DNA of 64,000 nt from JANNYA01 sp031422315 (GTDB taxonomy: Bacteria > Pseudomonadota > Gammaproteobacteria > Xanthomonadales > SZUA-5), in the NCBI GenBank assembly GCA_031422315.1, contig JANOQN010000042.1, positions 76,391 through 140,390 of the forward strand, read 5' to 3'. Each line of letters begins with the position of its first letter. Position 1 is the first letter of the stretch. This document shows positions 16,865 through 24,444 of this stretch, one piece after another. Position numbers and translations under genes: made by a program. The notes under the pieces are model-generated. The model was not told where the DNA came from. It made no database searches and was given only the letters and a program-made list of their open reading frames with translations.

Positions 16865-17572
16865 TCACTGCGCTGACACGCTTGGCCCTAAGTCCAGCAA
16901 AGGCATCAACACGCGCTGCCCTTTCGGCGTCAGCTGCAACTCGCGTGAATCCTTCAAAGGGCGCAGCCAGTTCTGCGACAGATAGTGTCCTAATAAAACA
17001 CTTGCTAGCGCGCCTGCTAAATGATCCCTGCGCTCAGACCAATCCATGCAAGGATAGGCCAATCGCGACCCGGACTTTCTGGGCAACTCCACGCCCAGTT
17101 GTGTCAACCAAAGGCGTCCGCTGTCGGTCAACTGCAAGCCATCTCGCGTCTGTTCAAGATGCCGGCAACGTATGAGCATCTGTAACTGCGCAACCCCCAA
17201 CTCGCCCGCTAAATGCCCATAGCATCGCCGTGCGTGTTTGAGCGCTTGGAAGCCAGGCTTGTTCCAGCGCAAGCTGACATTATCGCGTTCGGCCACCATT
17301 GATAAAGCTTCAAGCACATGCGCAATATCGGCATCGGCCAAGCAAAAATATTTATGCCTTCCTTGCTGGCGCAGGGCGATCAAGCCATGTTCAAGCAATT
17401 GCGCCAATTGCGTACTTGCGGCTTGCGCGGTGATGCGTGCCGCGCAAGCCAATTCACCCGCACTCCGATATTCGCCACCCAAAAGTGCTGCCAACATGCG
17501 CGCCCGCGTGGGGTCAGCAATGTTCGCGGCCATTTTCGAAAAACGCGGTTCGGGATGTGGCATGGCATTCAT
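16865..17572 (-). CDS. ArsR-family winged-helix transcriptional regulator
   Basis: About 235 aa. An N-terminal winged HTH (DPTRARMLAALLGGEYRSA, then AARITAQAASTQLAQLLEHGLI and QQGRHKYFCL) is typical of ArsR repressors. A longer C-terminal part ends in a second DNA- or ligand-associated segment (MDWSERRDHLAGALASVLL), as in the larger ArsR relatives. No Cys pair of a metal-binding type is seen in the HTH, so an organic ligand or redox signal is more likely than arsenite. I start at ATG 17570-17572, ten bases after the NIPSNAP gene; a GTG at 17602 would overlap it. It is last in the ABM-NIPSNAP-arsR run and probably autoregulates it. Confidence 0.88.
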   Translation of the reverse strand: MNAMPHPEPRFSKMAANIADPTRARMLAALLGGEYRSAGELACAARITAQAASTQLAQLLEHGLIALRQQGRHKYFCLADADIAHVLEALSMVAERDNVSLRWNKPGFQALKHARRCYGHLAGELGVAQLQMLIRCRHLEQTRDGLQLTDSGRLWLTQLGVELPRKSGSRLAYPCMDWSERRDHLAGALASVLLGHYLSQNWLRPLKDSRELQLTPKGQRVLMPLLDLGPSVSAQ

Positions 17573-17582
17573 GGTTAGTCTA

Positions 17583-17918
17583 TTAGACGCGTTCGGATGC
17601 ACGGTTTAGGGTTCCGACTACATTTTGCGTAAAGGTGCGCTCTTCGCGCAAGATAAATCGCTGTTCTTGCGCCCAAGCAAAATTTTTCCTGCCTTCCTCA
17701 TCGGCCCGCAAACGCGTGCGGTAGCTTTCATAGTCAGCCAAGCTGGCAAAGTTGATTAAGCCCCAGGCTTCGTAATTGGTACCTTCACAGGGTAAAAAGT
17801 AGCCAATCAAATGCCCTCCGCAACGCGGAATAATGCGCCCCCAATTTTCAGCGTATTGCTGAAATTGCGCTGTTTGAAATGGGTCGATTTCATAGCGAAT
17901 AAAAACGGTAATGCTCAT
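17583..17918 (-). CDS. NIPSNAP family protein
   Basis: A 111-aa protein matching the dimeric alpha-beta-barrel NIPSNAP family: VFIRYEIDPFQTAQFQQYAENWGRIIPRCGG in the first half (region 4-34) and W-G-L-I-N-F-A-S-L-A-D-Y-E-S-Y-R around residue 52. NIPSNAP proteins are small ferredoxin-like-fold proteins of unclear chemistry, often beside monooxygenase-like ABM proteins. It overlaps the upstream ABM gene by four bases (ATGA) and precedes the ArsR gene, so all three are probably one operon. Confidence 0.85.
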   Translation of the reverse strand: MSITVFIRYEIDPFQTAQFQQYAENWGRIIPRCGGHLIGYFLPCEGTNYEAWGLINFASLADYESYRTRLRADEEGRKNFAWAQEQRFILREERTFTQNVVGTLNRASERV

Positions 17919-18292
17919 AGCTGGCTGCCCTTCGTAGTATGGTGAAATCGAGAATCGTCTGGCGCTTGTGCGCGATCATTCAAACCGTAGTCACGCAGCA
18001 CCTGCGCCACACGCAGACGGTAGTTCGCCAAAATGCCAGTGCCGCTGGGTGTGCCACGACCTGCAGCTTGTGCTGTGCGATGTTGCGATTGGTTGCGCCA
18101 AGTTTGCACCGCCGCTTCATCACGCCAGAAGGATAAGCTGAGAAATTTTCCGGGTAGCGCCAAGCTTTCAAATCGCTCAATGCTGATGAAGCCATCAATC
18201 AAATCTAATGTTGGACGCAACTGCGCGGCCAAATCAAAATAAGGGCTTTGCTGGCCTTCGCCGGGCCAAAGTTCAAAAATAACCGCAATCAT
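17915..18292 (-). CDS. ABM (antibiotic biosynthesis monooxygenase) superfamily protein
   Basis: A 125-aa protein with the ABM/dimeric alpha-beta-barrel pattern: AVIFELWPGEGQQSPYFDLA at the N-terminus, DGFISIERFESL around residue 34, and LSLSFWRDEAAVQTWRNQSQH around 52. Members include quinol monooxygenases and haem-degrading enzymes, but most are uncharacterised. It heads a three-gene minus-strand operon with NIPSNAP and ArsR genes. The set suggests a small inducible detoxification or redox unit under ArsR control. Confidence 0.83.
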   Translation of the reverse strand: MIAVIFELWPGEGQQSPYFDLAAQLRPTLDLIDGFISIERFESLALPGKFLSLSFWRDEAAVQTWRNQSQHRTAQAAGRGTPSGTGILANYRLRVAQVLRDYGLNDRAQAPDDSRFHHTTKGSQL

Positions 18293-18532
18293 GGGCTGCT
18301 CCTTTTACAATGTTCGAGCTTTGCAGCATGAGCGCTTAGCCGATTAAAATGTTTCGGGCTGAGCAGAAGTATTCGAACGCTGCAGGCATGGCTTCTAGCT
18401 TGCCTATTGTCGTCGTTAAAGCTCGCAAAAATGGCATTGGTATCGGGTTATCGCCAGCCCAGCTTGGATATCCACCCATCAGATTCTGCCAACACGAACC
18501 GATGTCATCGCCTTAGAAAAATCTGTCGCTTT

Positions 18533-18850
18533 GCTGCAAAACTATGTTGAGCGCGGCCACATCATCTGGCGTCAAAACTCGCGCGTTGCTTTTCGCTGCA
18601 TGACGTTGGCTTGACTGCACATGCCGCCACACCCGAACAGCATTGCTTTGCAGTGCGCAGCGCGGGCTATGCGCGGCAGCATTTGGCGCCGCACGCCACG
18701 CCGCAGCAAAGCGGTGTGATTGCGCAAGCCATTGGTTTGCATCTGGACTTGCAAGTCGATCTAACAAGGGGCATCGAAGCGCATTTGCTGCAAGCTGGCG
18801 CTGGGCTGGATTTTTTAGGCAGAGGCATCAAACAGCTGCCGTGTTTTTGC
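18533..18850. pseudogene. Scrambled partial copy of the HD-domain gene
   Basis: On the plus strand 18596-18842 copies the middle of the HD gene (15492-15738): TAHAATPEQHCFAVR, then QAIGLHLDLQVDL and FLGRGIKQLP are near-identical to the parent. Immediately to its left, 18537-18592 matches an earlier part of the parent (LTPDDVA-L) but on the minus strand, so the N-terminal piece is inverted. There is no start or complete frame, and the C-terminal part of the parent is missing. About 240 bp to the left (18293-18532) contain no gene I can recognise. Confidence 0.85.
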
Positions 18851-18980
18851 GCCATCCAAGAACTGATAAGAAGCGAAATGGGCTCCCAGTGTGAGACGCA
18901 TCCACAGGTGGCACAGCGGTTTGATAGGAAATTTTTATTAACTCAAGAGGATCGCCGACTTATAGCGCGGCCAATGTAGT

Positions 18981-19766
18981 TCATTTCAGATCGCCCCAAA
19001 GGCTTTGCAGCACCGCTAGCGCGGTTATTCCAGCGGTTTCTGTCCGCAAAATTCTAGGGCCAAACGATACCGGCTGAAAATTTGCGGCGCGAAATTGCGC
19101 TAAGTCGCGCTCGGAAAAACCGCCCTCGGGCCCCACAGCGATTTCCATAGTTTGCGGCGCTAAGAGCTTGAGCTCGGCAATCCGCTGCGAGAGCAGATTT
19201 TCCCCGGGCTCAAGCACCCAAGCAGAACCTGCCTGCATGCCGTTTGACTGCCAAGGTGCTGTGAGCCTGCTCGCTAATCTGGCGTCCAAATTCAATAGCG
19301 GCAGAATCTCTGGCAAGCTAGCACGGCCGCACTGCTCACAAGCACTGATGACCACGCGCTGCCAATGGGCGAGCCGCTTCCCTGCGCGCTCTGCATCTAA
19401 TTGCACCTCCGTGCGCTCAGTTTGCACCGGAATGATCCGATGCACGCCCAGCTCGGTCGCTTTTTCCAGTACCCAATCCATCTTTTCGCCGCGACATAGC
19501 GCTTGAATCAGCGTAATTTTGAGTGGCGATTCAGCGTCATTGCGATGCTGACTTATTACGCGCAGCTCAGCCGCTTCTGGTTTTGGCGCCTCAATCTCGG
19601 CGCTGTAGTCAAAACCATCGCCATTAAATAGCGTAACGCGCGCGCCGCTGCGCATCCTTAGCACTTTGATTAAGTGCGCCGAGCCCATTGGCTCTAAGCG
19701 CACTAATTGCCGATCTGCTAGCGCCTTGGCCAGCGGTTGCTCGGTGTAAACGCGGGTATTGCGCAT
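18981..19766 (-). CDS. rsmE: 16S rRNA (uracil-1498-N3)-methyltransferase
   Basis: A 261-aa SPOUT methyltransferase that methylates U1498 of 16S rRNA. It starts MRNTRVYTEQPLA, continues HLIKVLRMRSGARVTLFNGDG, and has the RsmE blocks ALCRGEKMDWVLEKATELGV, AVGPEGGFSERDLAQF and FGPRILRTETAGITAL (SAM-binding knot). The frame is open far upstream, but the family start and the TAATG overlap with the preceding gene's stop fix the start at 19764-19766. It is last in a minus-strand run with a two-TM protein, an omega-amidase and an aminotransferase. Confidence 0.96.
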   Translation of the reverse strand: MRNTRVYTEQPLAKALADRQLVRLEPMGSAHLIKVLRMRSGARVTLFNGDGFDYSAEIEAPKPEAAELRVISQHRNDAESPLKITLIQALCRGEKMDWVLEKATELGVHRIIPVQTERTEVQLDAERAGKRLAHWQRVVISACEQCGRASLPEILPLLNLDARLASRLTAPWQSNGMQAGSAWVLEPGENLLSQRIAELKLLAPQTMEIAVGPEGGFSERDLAQFRAANFQPVSFGPRILRTETAGITALAVLQSLWGDLK

Positions 19767-20413
19767 TAGGATGTACTCGAAAAAAAAGCTGCTTTGACGC
19801 GCTGAACAATCAAAACTAGCGTCAAAACAGCGGCGACTAATAGCGGTGCGTAAATGACCGCTATCACAAACGCCTGCCAAGGGTTTTTGTCGGAAAAATA
19901 GAGCCCAGCCAGACTCAAAACTATGCACAGCGCTACAATTACAGCGGCGTGCTGGTTGCGCTGGCGCGCAGCGCTTTGGCTAGCGCGATTATTTGCCTGC
20001 GCCTGATTAAGCGTTTGCTCGGCTAGATCAGCGGTAAACGGCTGCACGCTGATCGCGCCGATGCCGATTTGCACCAACCACATGCGACCGTCAACGCTGT
20101 TCGCGGCCTGCTCAAGTGCGCCGATAAAAGCTTGATAGTGATAAATTCCTTGCGAATCTGGGCACAGCCACAGTAAAGCGCCGTCCTCAAAGCATTGCAG
20201 CTTCGCTTGAGGCGAAAGTAGGATCTCTGACCCAGATTGTTCGTTGTCGCCTACAAAAAAGCCGCTTAGCCGAAATGCGGTCGCTTTTGCATCCGCACTG
20301 ATCTGCGCTGTACTGTCGGTCGCGATCGCAGTTTCAACGGCAGCCAAAGCTTGCTCAGCGTTTGCACCATCGTGCGTGGCTAGCCAGATAAATGGCAGCG
20401 CTGGCGCGCTCAT
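19766..20413 (-). CDS. Putative membrane protein with two C-terminal helices
   Basis: A 215-aa protein I do not recognise. The first ~145 residues are soluble-looking. A Gln/Ala/Arg-rich segment (about 133-155) leads into two strongly hydrophobic helices (about 156-173 and 182-205) near the C-terminus. The start overlaps the stop of the upstream amidase gene by four bases, and its own stop shares a base with the rsmE start. It is therefore tightly coupled within the operon, but nothing shows what it does. Confidence 0.72.
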   Translation of the reverse strand: MSAPALPFIWLATHDGANAEQALAAVETAIATDSTAQISADAKATAFRLSGFFVGDNEQSGSEILLSPQAKLQCFEDGALLWLCPDSQGIYHYQAFIGALEQAANSVDGRMWLVQIGIGAISVQPFTADLAEQTLNQAQANNRASQSAARQRNQHAAVIVALCIVLSLAGLYFSDKNPWQAFVIAVIYAPLLVAAVLTLVLIVQRVKAAFFSSTS

Positions 20414-21219
20414 TCGCGCAGCTCGAACTGATCAGCGTCCAAATATGCCGGGAAGCGCGCGCGATAATCGGTCAACGCATCAAAAGAAAGCACCGACGTT
20501 ATTATCTGTGGCTGCGCACCGCACTCCGCCATTACTTGACCCTGAAAATCCAACACCGCGCTGTCACCCGCATAAGCCAGCGCATTGCCGTCTACGCCCG
20601 TGCGATTAACGCCGATGCAGTAGCTCAAGTTTTCAATGGCGCGCGCGCGCAGCAGTGTTTGCCAAGCATAGCGACGTGCAGCAGGCCAATTCGCGACGTA
20701 AATAAGCGCATCGTAATCTCGAGATTCTTGCGCTACTGAACTAAAGCGGTTGCGGCTAAACACTGGAAAACGCAGGTCGTAGCACACCATCGGGCAAATG
20801 CGCCAGCCGTTTAACTCGACAATCAATCGATCCCGCCCTGCGCCGTAACGCTCATGCTCACCCGCCATGCGAAACAAGTGCCGCTTATCGTAAAACTGCG
20901 GCGCAAGCCCGGGCGTTGCCCAGACGAGGCGATTGAAAACTTGGCCCTGATCTTTAATCAGCAAACTGCCGCAAATCGTCGATTGCAGCTCACTCGCCAA
21001 ATCACACAACCAGTGAACATTCGAATCTCGCATGCTTTGCGCCTGATTTAAAGCCGCGTTGGAAAAACCGCTCAGAAAGGTTTCCGGCAACACGATCAAA
21101 TCGCTTTTCGGTGCGCTGCGTGCCAAATCGCCATACATCGCTTGATTGCCTGCCGGATCATGCCAGCCTGTGTCGGCTTGAATCAGGCTGACGCTAAGCT
21201 CAGCAGTTACAGCGCGCAT
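20410..21219 (-). CDS. Omega-amidase / nitrilase-family amidohydrolase (YafV-like)
   Basis: About 269 aa. The nitrilase catalytic triad is visible: Glu in VLPETFLSGF (around residue 43), Lys in YDKRHLFRMAGEHE (around 110) and Cys in MVCYDLRFPVF (around 145). YafV-type enzymes hydrolyse alpha-ketoglutaramate and alpha-ketosuccinamate, the waste products of glutamine-dependent transaminases. This fits its neighbour upstream, a YbdL-type aminotransferase. I start at ATG 21217-21219 (MRAVTAELSV); the frame extends further but would overlap the aminotransferase heavily, while this start overlaps it by only 13 bp. Confidence 0.92.
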   Translation of the reverse strand: MRAVTAELSVSLIQADTGWHDPAGNQAMYGDLARSAPKSDLIVLPETFLSGFSNAALNQAQSMRDSNVHWLCDLASELQSTICGSLLIKDQGQVFNRLVWATPGLAPQFYDKRHLFRMAGEHERYGAGRDRLIVELNGWRICPMVCYDLRFPVFSRNRFSSVAQESRDYDALIYVANWPAARRYAWQTLLRARAIENLSYCIGVNRTGVDGNALAYAGDSAVLDFQGQVMAECGAQPQIITSVLSFDALTDYRARFPAYLDADQFELRE

Positions 21220-22349
21220 AGTCGCTCTGCGCCAGCCGTTAACGTGTCGGTGTTCTTGGCAAAGCAAAACCTAACCAGTTTATCGTTGCTGGGTGTTTCA
21301 TAGAACGCCGAAACCGGAATCGCCGCGACGCCTTTTTCTTGCACCAACCAGCGCGCAAATGCTTGATCGGGTAAATCAGAAATAGCGCTGTAATCTGCCA
21401 GTTGAAAATAGGCGCCCTGCACCGGCAGCAGTCTGAATCGTGACGGCTTCAACAGCGTTTGAAATTCATCGCGCTTGCCCTGATAGAACGCGGGTAAGCG
21501 GCTGTGATAGTCAGGATCCAGCGCCAAATAGTCCGCAATGGCAAATTGCGCCGCGGTAAAAGTCGAAAACGTCAAATACTGATGGATTTTGCGAAACTCC
21601 GTGCTTAAATGTGCGGGCGCCACGCAATAGCCAATCTTCCAGCCAGTGATATGGTAAGTCTTACCAAAACTCGACACTGCAAAACTGCGCTCAGCTAATT
21701 CCGGGTGGCTCAACACGCTGTGGTGCGCAAGCGCATCAAAGGTAATATGTTCATAGACTTCATCGCTCAACACATAAATATCACGCCCGCGAATCAACTC
21801 GGCTAGCGCGTCAAGATCTTGCCTACTCAACATCGCGCCGGTTGGATTGTGCGGTGAATTGATCATAATCATCCGAGTTTTTGCGCTTAGCTTGGCCTTG
21901 ATGCGGCCCCAATCCGGTGCAAACAGCGGCGCTTCGAGCGGCACATGCACAGCGATACCCCCCGCCAGCGCAATCGCCGGGTCATACGAGTCATAGCAAG
22001 GGTCCAGCACGAGCACTTCATCGCCTGGCCGGACACACGCGGCAATTGCCACAAACAGCGCCTCAGATGCGCCTGAAACCACGGTTACCTCAGTGTCCGG
22101 ATTGGTTTTACGACCATAAAGTGCTTCGGTTTTCAACGCAATTTGCTCGCGCAGTAGCGCCACGCCAATCATCGGCGCGTATTGATTTTTACCTTCACTG
22201 ACGTGCTTAGCGAGCGCCTCACGTAAAGCGAGCGGGCCTTCAAAATCAGGAAAACCCTGCCCAAGATTGACGGCTTTGTGTTGCACAGCCAGCTGGCTCA
22301 TCACAGTAAAAATGGTCGTGCCCACTTTGGGCAGCTTTGATTGCAGCAT
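21207..22349 (-). CDS. Methionine/glutamine aminotransferase (YbdL-like)
   Basis: About 380 aa, class I PLP aminotransferase. It opens LQSKLPKVGTTIFTVMSQLA and NLGQGFPDF, like YbdL and kynurenine aminotransferase-type enzymes. The PLP Lys lies in SFGKTYHITGWKIGY (around residue 235), with INSPHNPTGA and LSDEVYEHI upstream. Enzymes of this type transaminate the methionine-salvage keto acid with glutamine, giving alpha-ketoglutaramate for the adjacent omega-amidase. I place the start at ATG 22347-22349; the 18 residues the frame would add upstream have no family support. Confidence 0.92.
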   Translation of the reverse strand: MLQSKLPKVGTTIFTVMSQLAVQHKAVNLGQGFPDFEGPLALREALAKHVSEGKNQYAPMIGVALLREQIALKTEALYGRKTNPDTEVTVVSGASEALFVAIAACVRPGDEVLVLDPCYDSYDPAIALAGGIAVHVPLEAPLFAPDWGRIKAKLSAKTRMIMINSPHNPTGAMLSRQDLDALAELIRGRDIYVLSDEVYEHITFDALAHHSVLSHPELAERSFAVSSFGKTYHITGWKIGYCVAPAHLSTEFRKIHQYLTFSTFTAAQFAIADYLALDPDYHSRLPAFYQGKRDEFQTLLKPSRFRLLPVQGAYFQLADYSAISDLPDQAFARWLVQEKGVAAIPVSAFYETPSNDKLVRFCFAKNTDTLTAGAERLCAL

Positions 22350-22403
22350 AAAAACAAAAACCAGCGATAGACAAGAACCTAATCGTAGCAGAGCGCTATC
22401 CAC

Positions 22404-22537
22404 AGTGACATAAGTCTACTGCGATTGACCAATGCTTCGTTGCTCGGTGCTCGGAGTCCTCACGTACTACGTGTACGCTGCGGCTCCTGCGCGCCGAGCG
22501 CCTCGCCTTGATCAATCTCGCTACGACTTATGTCGCT
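22404..22537. repeat. Large imperfect palindromic element between tal and the aminotransferase gene
   Basis: AGTGACATAAGTC (22404-22416) is matched by GACTTATGTCGCT (22525-22537), 12 of 13 bases complementary. Inside are a further partly self-complementary arm (GCTCGG near 22440 with CCGAGC near 22495) and a central CACGTACTACGTG. The ~134-bp element could fold into a nested cruciform. It looks like a REP- or MITE-type element and may also act as a transcript end for tal. Confidence 0.6.
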
Positions 22538-22555
22538 GTTTATAGCAAAAAACGC

Positions 22556-23509
22556 TTAGCCAATCGCCTGTTGAATCAAAAGATCAAGCGCGGCTGCGTC
22601 TTTGGCAAAAACGCGAATACCCTCGGCCAATTTTTCGGTCGCCATCGCGTCATTGTTGAGCGCCAAACGAAACGCGGCTTCGTCAAAATGCACTGCCTTC
22701 AGCGTTTGCGCTTTGGCATGTTCGAGCGTCAACCCCGGCGCGAGACTAGCATCTAGGCTTTGCAGCTCGGCTAAAAGCTCCGGGCTAATCGTCAGCAAAT
22801 CACAGCCAGCCAGCGCGAGAATTTGGCCGATGTTTCTAAAGCTCGCACCCATCACTTCGGTTTGAATGTCAAAGCGCTTGTAGTGATTCCAAATCGCACT
22901 CACCGAGCGTACACCCGGGTCATTCACACCGGCATTGTCAGCTTCTATCCACGCGGTGCCCGCTGATTTTTTATACCAGTCATAAATCCGGCCGACAAAC
23001 GGGGAAATCAACGTGACTTTGGCATCGGCGCAGGCAATCGCCTGGCAAAAGCCAAACAGCAGGGTCAAGTTACAGCGCATGCCTTCGGCCTGCAAAATAC
23101 GCGCGGCCTGAATGCCTTCCCAGGTCGCCGCGATTTTAATCAGCACGCGCTCGTGGCTTATGCCGGCAGCTTGATAGCGCTGCATGATTTGCCGCGCGCG
23201 CTGCACAGTAGCCTGCGTATCAAAGGAAAGCCGGGCGTCCACTTCAGAGCTCACCCGCCCCGGAATGACCTTTAAAATCTCCAGCCCGAACGCCACTAAT
23301 ACCGCATCAACCTGCGCTTCCAGCGGCGCAGAGCGATTGGCCTGCACAGCTCGGTGCAGCAGCGGCGCATATTCAGGCTTTTGCACCGCTTTTAAGATCA
23401 GCGATGGATTCGTGGTGGCGTCCGTCGGGGCATACTGCGCCAGCTGCTTAAAATCGCCGGTGTCGGCGACAACGGTCGTCAAACGCTTAAGTTGGTCAAG
23501 TGTGCTCAT
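22556..23509 (-). CDS. tal: Transaldolase
   Basis: A 317-aa enzyme of the non-oxidative pentose phosphate pathway, moving a dihydroxyacetone unit from sedoheptulose 7-phosphate to glyceraldehyde 3-phosphate. TalB-type features are STLDQLKRLTTVVADTGDF at the start, TDATTNPSLILKA (around residue 30), the Schiff-base Lys in RVLIKIAATWEGIQAA (around 132), and LLFGFCQAIACADAKVTLISPFVGRIYDW (region 155-185). The length is standard and the frame is clean. It stands alone on the minus strand, between the palindromic element and the SYLF gene. Confidence 0.97.
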   Translation of the reverse strand: MSTLDQLKRLTTVVADTGDFKQLAQYAPTDATTNPSLILKAVQKPEYAPLLHRAVQANRSAPLEAQVDAVLVAFGLEILKVIPGRVSSEVDARLSFDTQATVQRARQIMQRYQAAGISHERVLIKIAATWEGIQAARILQAEGMRCNLTLLFGFCQAIACADAKVTLISPFVGRIYDWYKKSAGTAWIEADNAGVNDPGVRSVSAIWNHYKRFDIQTEVMGASFRNIGQILALAGCDLLTISPELLAELQSLDASLAPGLTLEHAKAQTLKAVHFDEAAFRLALNNDAMATEKLAEGIRVFAKDAAALDLLIQQAIG

Positions 23510-23551
23510 AGGGCCTGGCTTATTGGTTAGATAGCTTATGGGTTAGATAAC

Positions 23552-24250
23552 TTATTGGGTTTGCTCTTCCAACTCATCGCGAAAGGCGTTAACTTCGCTA
23601 GGAGCCTTACTGACGCGATTCTCGAACAGCATGCGCGGGGTGACATTATCACCATAAACGCGCTCGTTCGCGGTGTAGTCGATGGAAATTGCCGAGCCAT
23701 CTAAAGCAATTCCGGCGAACAGTCCGCGCGCCCTGGAATAGCTAAAAATCTCCGCTTTCAAACCCTCATCGGTGCTGGCTTGCGCCTGTCTACCCACTGG
23801 CCCGGCGGCTACGCCAGCATCGGCGCCAAGGGTAAATTTGCCATTTACCAAACTCGCAACGCCCTGCTCAGATCGAAAAACCAGAACAATATCAGCGGCT
23901 TGTACGCCAGCCTGCCAGCCGAAACTGCCGCCGGTCATGCGTATATAGACCGGGCTTGACCACGTGCCATCCGCCGAGCGCACCGATACCAAGCCGCGCC
24001 CGTGGCGCCCACCAAATACTAATCCAGCCTTGACTACTTCGGGAAACACCGCAATCGCATGCGCTTCTTTTAGCAGCTGCTCGGGTATGCGCGAATCGGG
24101 GGTGTCTTGTATTGCTTGTAAAACGCTGGTCGCGCGCTCTGCGCGGCCGAGTTCTTTTGCGCCAGCAAAGCTGAGCTGGGTCAACATCAAGCTCGCGGCC
24201 GCGAGCGCAAACAGCGCGGGTTTCAATTTCATTGAAGAATGCAGATGCAT
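23552..24250 (-). CDS. SYLF (YSC84-like) lipid-binding secreted protein
   Basis: About 232 aa. An N-terminal signal peptide (KLKPALFALAAASLMLTQLS) is followed by a SYLF domain: IPEQLLKEAHAIAVFPEVVKAG, then FGGRHGRGLVSVRS, GGSFGWQAGVQAADIVLVF and IFSYSRARGLFAGIALDGS. SYLF proteins bind phosphoinositides in eukaryotes; in bacteria they are periplasmic or outer-membrane-associated and of unclear role. I start at ATG 24248-24250, which has GGAG seven bases upstream; the longer open frame lacks support. Confidence 0.9.
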   Translation of the reverse strand: MHLHSSMKLKPALFALAAASLMLTQLSFAGAKELGRAERATSVLQAIQDTPDSRIPEQLLKEAHAIAVFPEVVKAGLVFGGRHGRGLVSVRSADGTWSSPVYIRMTGGSFGWQAGVQAADIVLVFRSEQGVASLVNGKFTLGADAGVAAGPVGRQAQASTDEGLKAEIFSYSRARGLFAGIALDGSAISIDYTANERVYGDNVTPRMLFENRVSKAPSEVNAFRDELEEQTQ

Positions 24251-24444
24251 ATAAGTGCTCCAGATCAGATTGATGAAGTAAACGCAGCTCGCCAGCTTTG
24301 TAAGCTGCATAACTACTTCGCGCAGAATGACCCAGGCTCTGTTAATCCTTGCCAACTGTGAAGCGCACAATTGCGGCAATTAGCGCCGTACAGCGCCGGA
24401 CTGATCCGATAAACTGGCGTCACTTAACAAATTTACGGGTCAAA

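Noticed and set aside
18400..18530. Possible coding stretch left of the HD-gene copy
   Set aside because: Short open frames on both strands with no recognisable motif, ribosome-binding site or similarity within the window.
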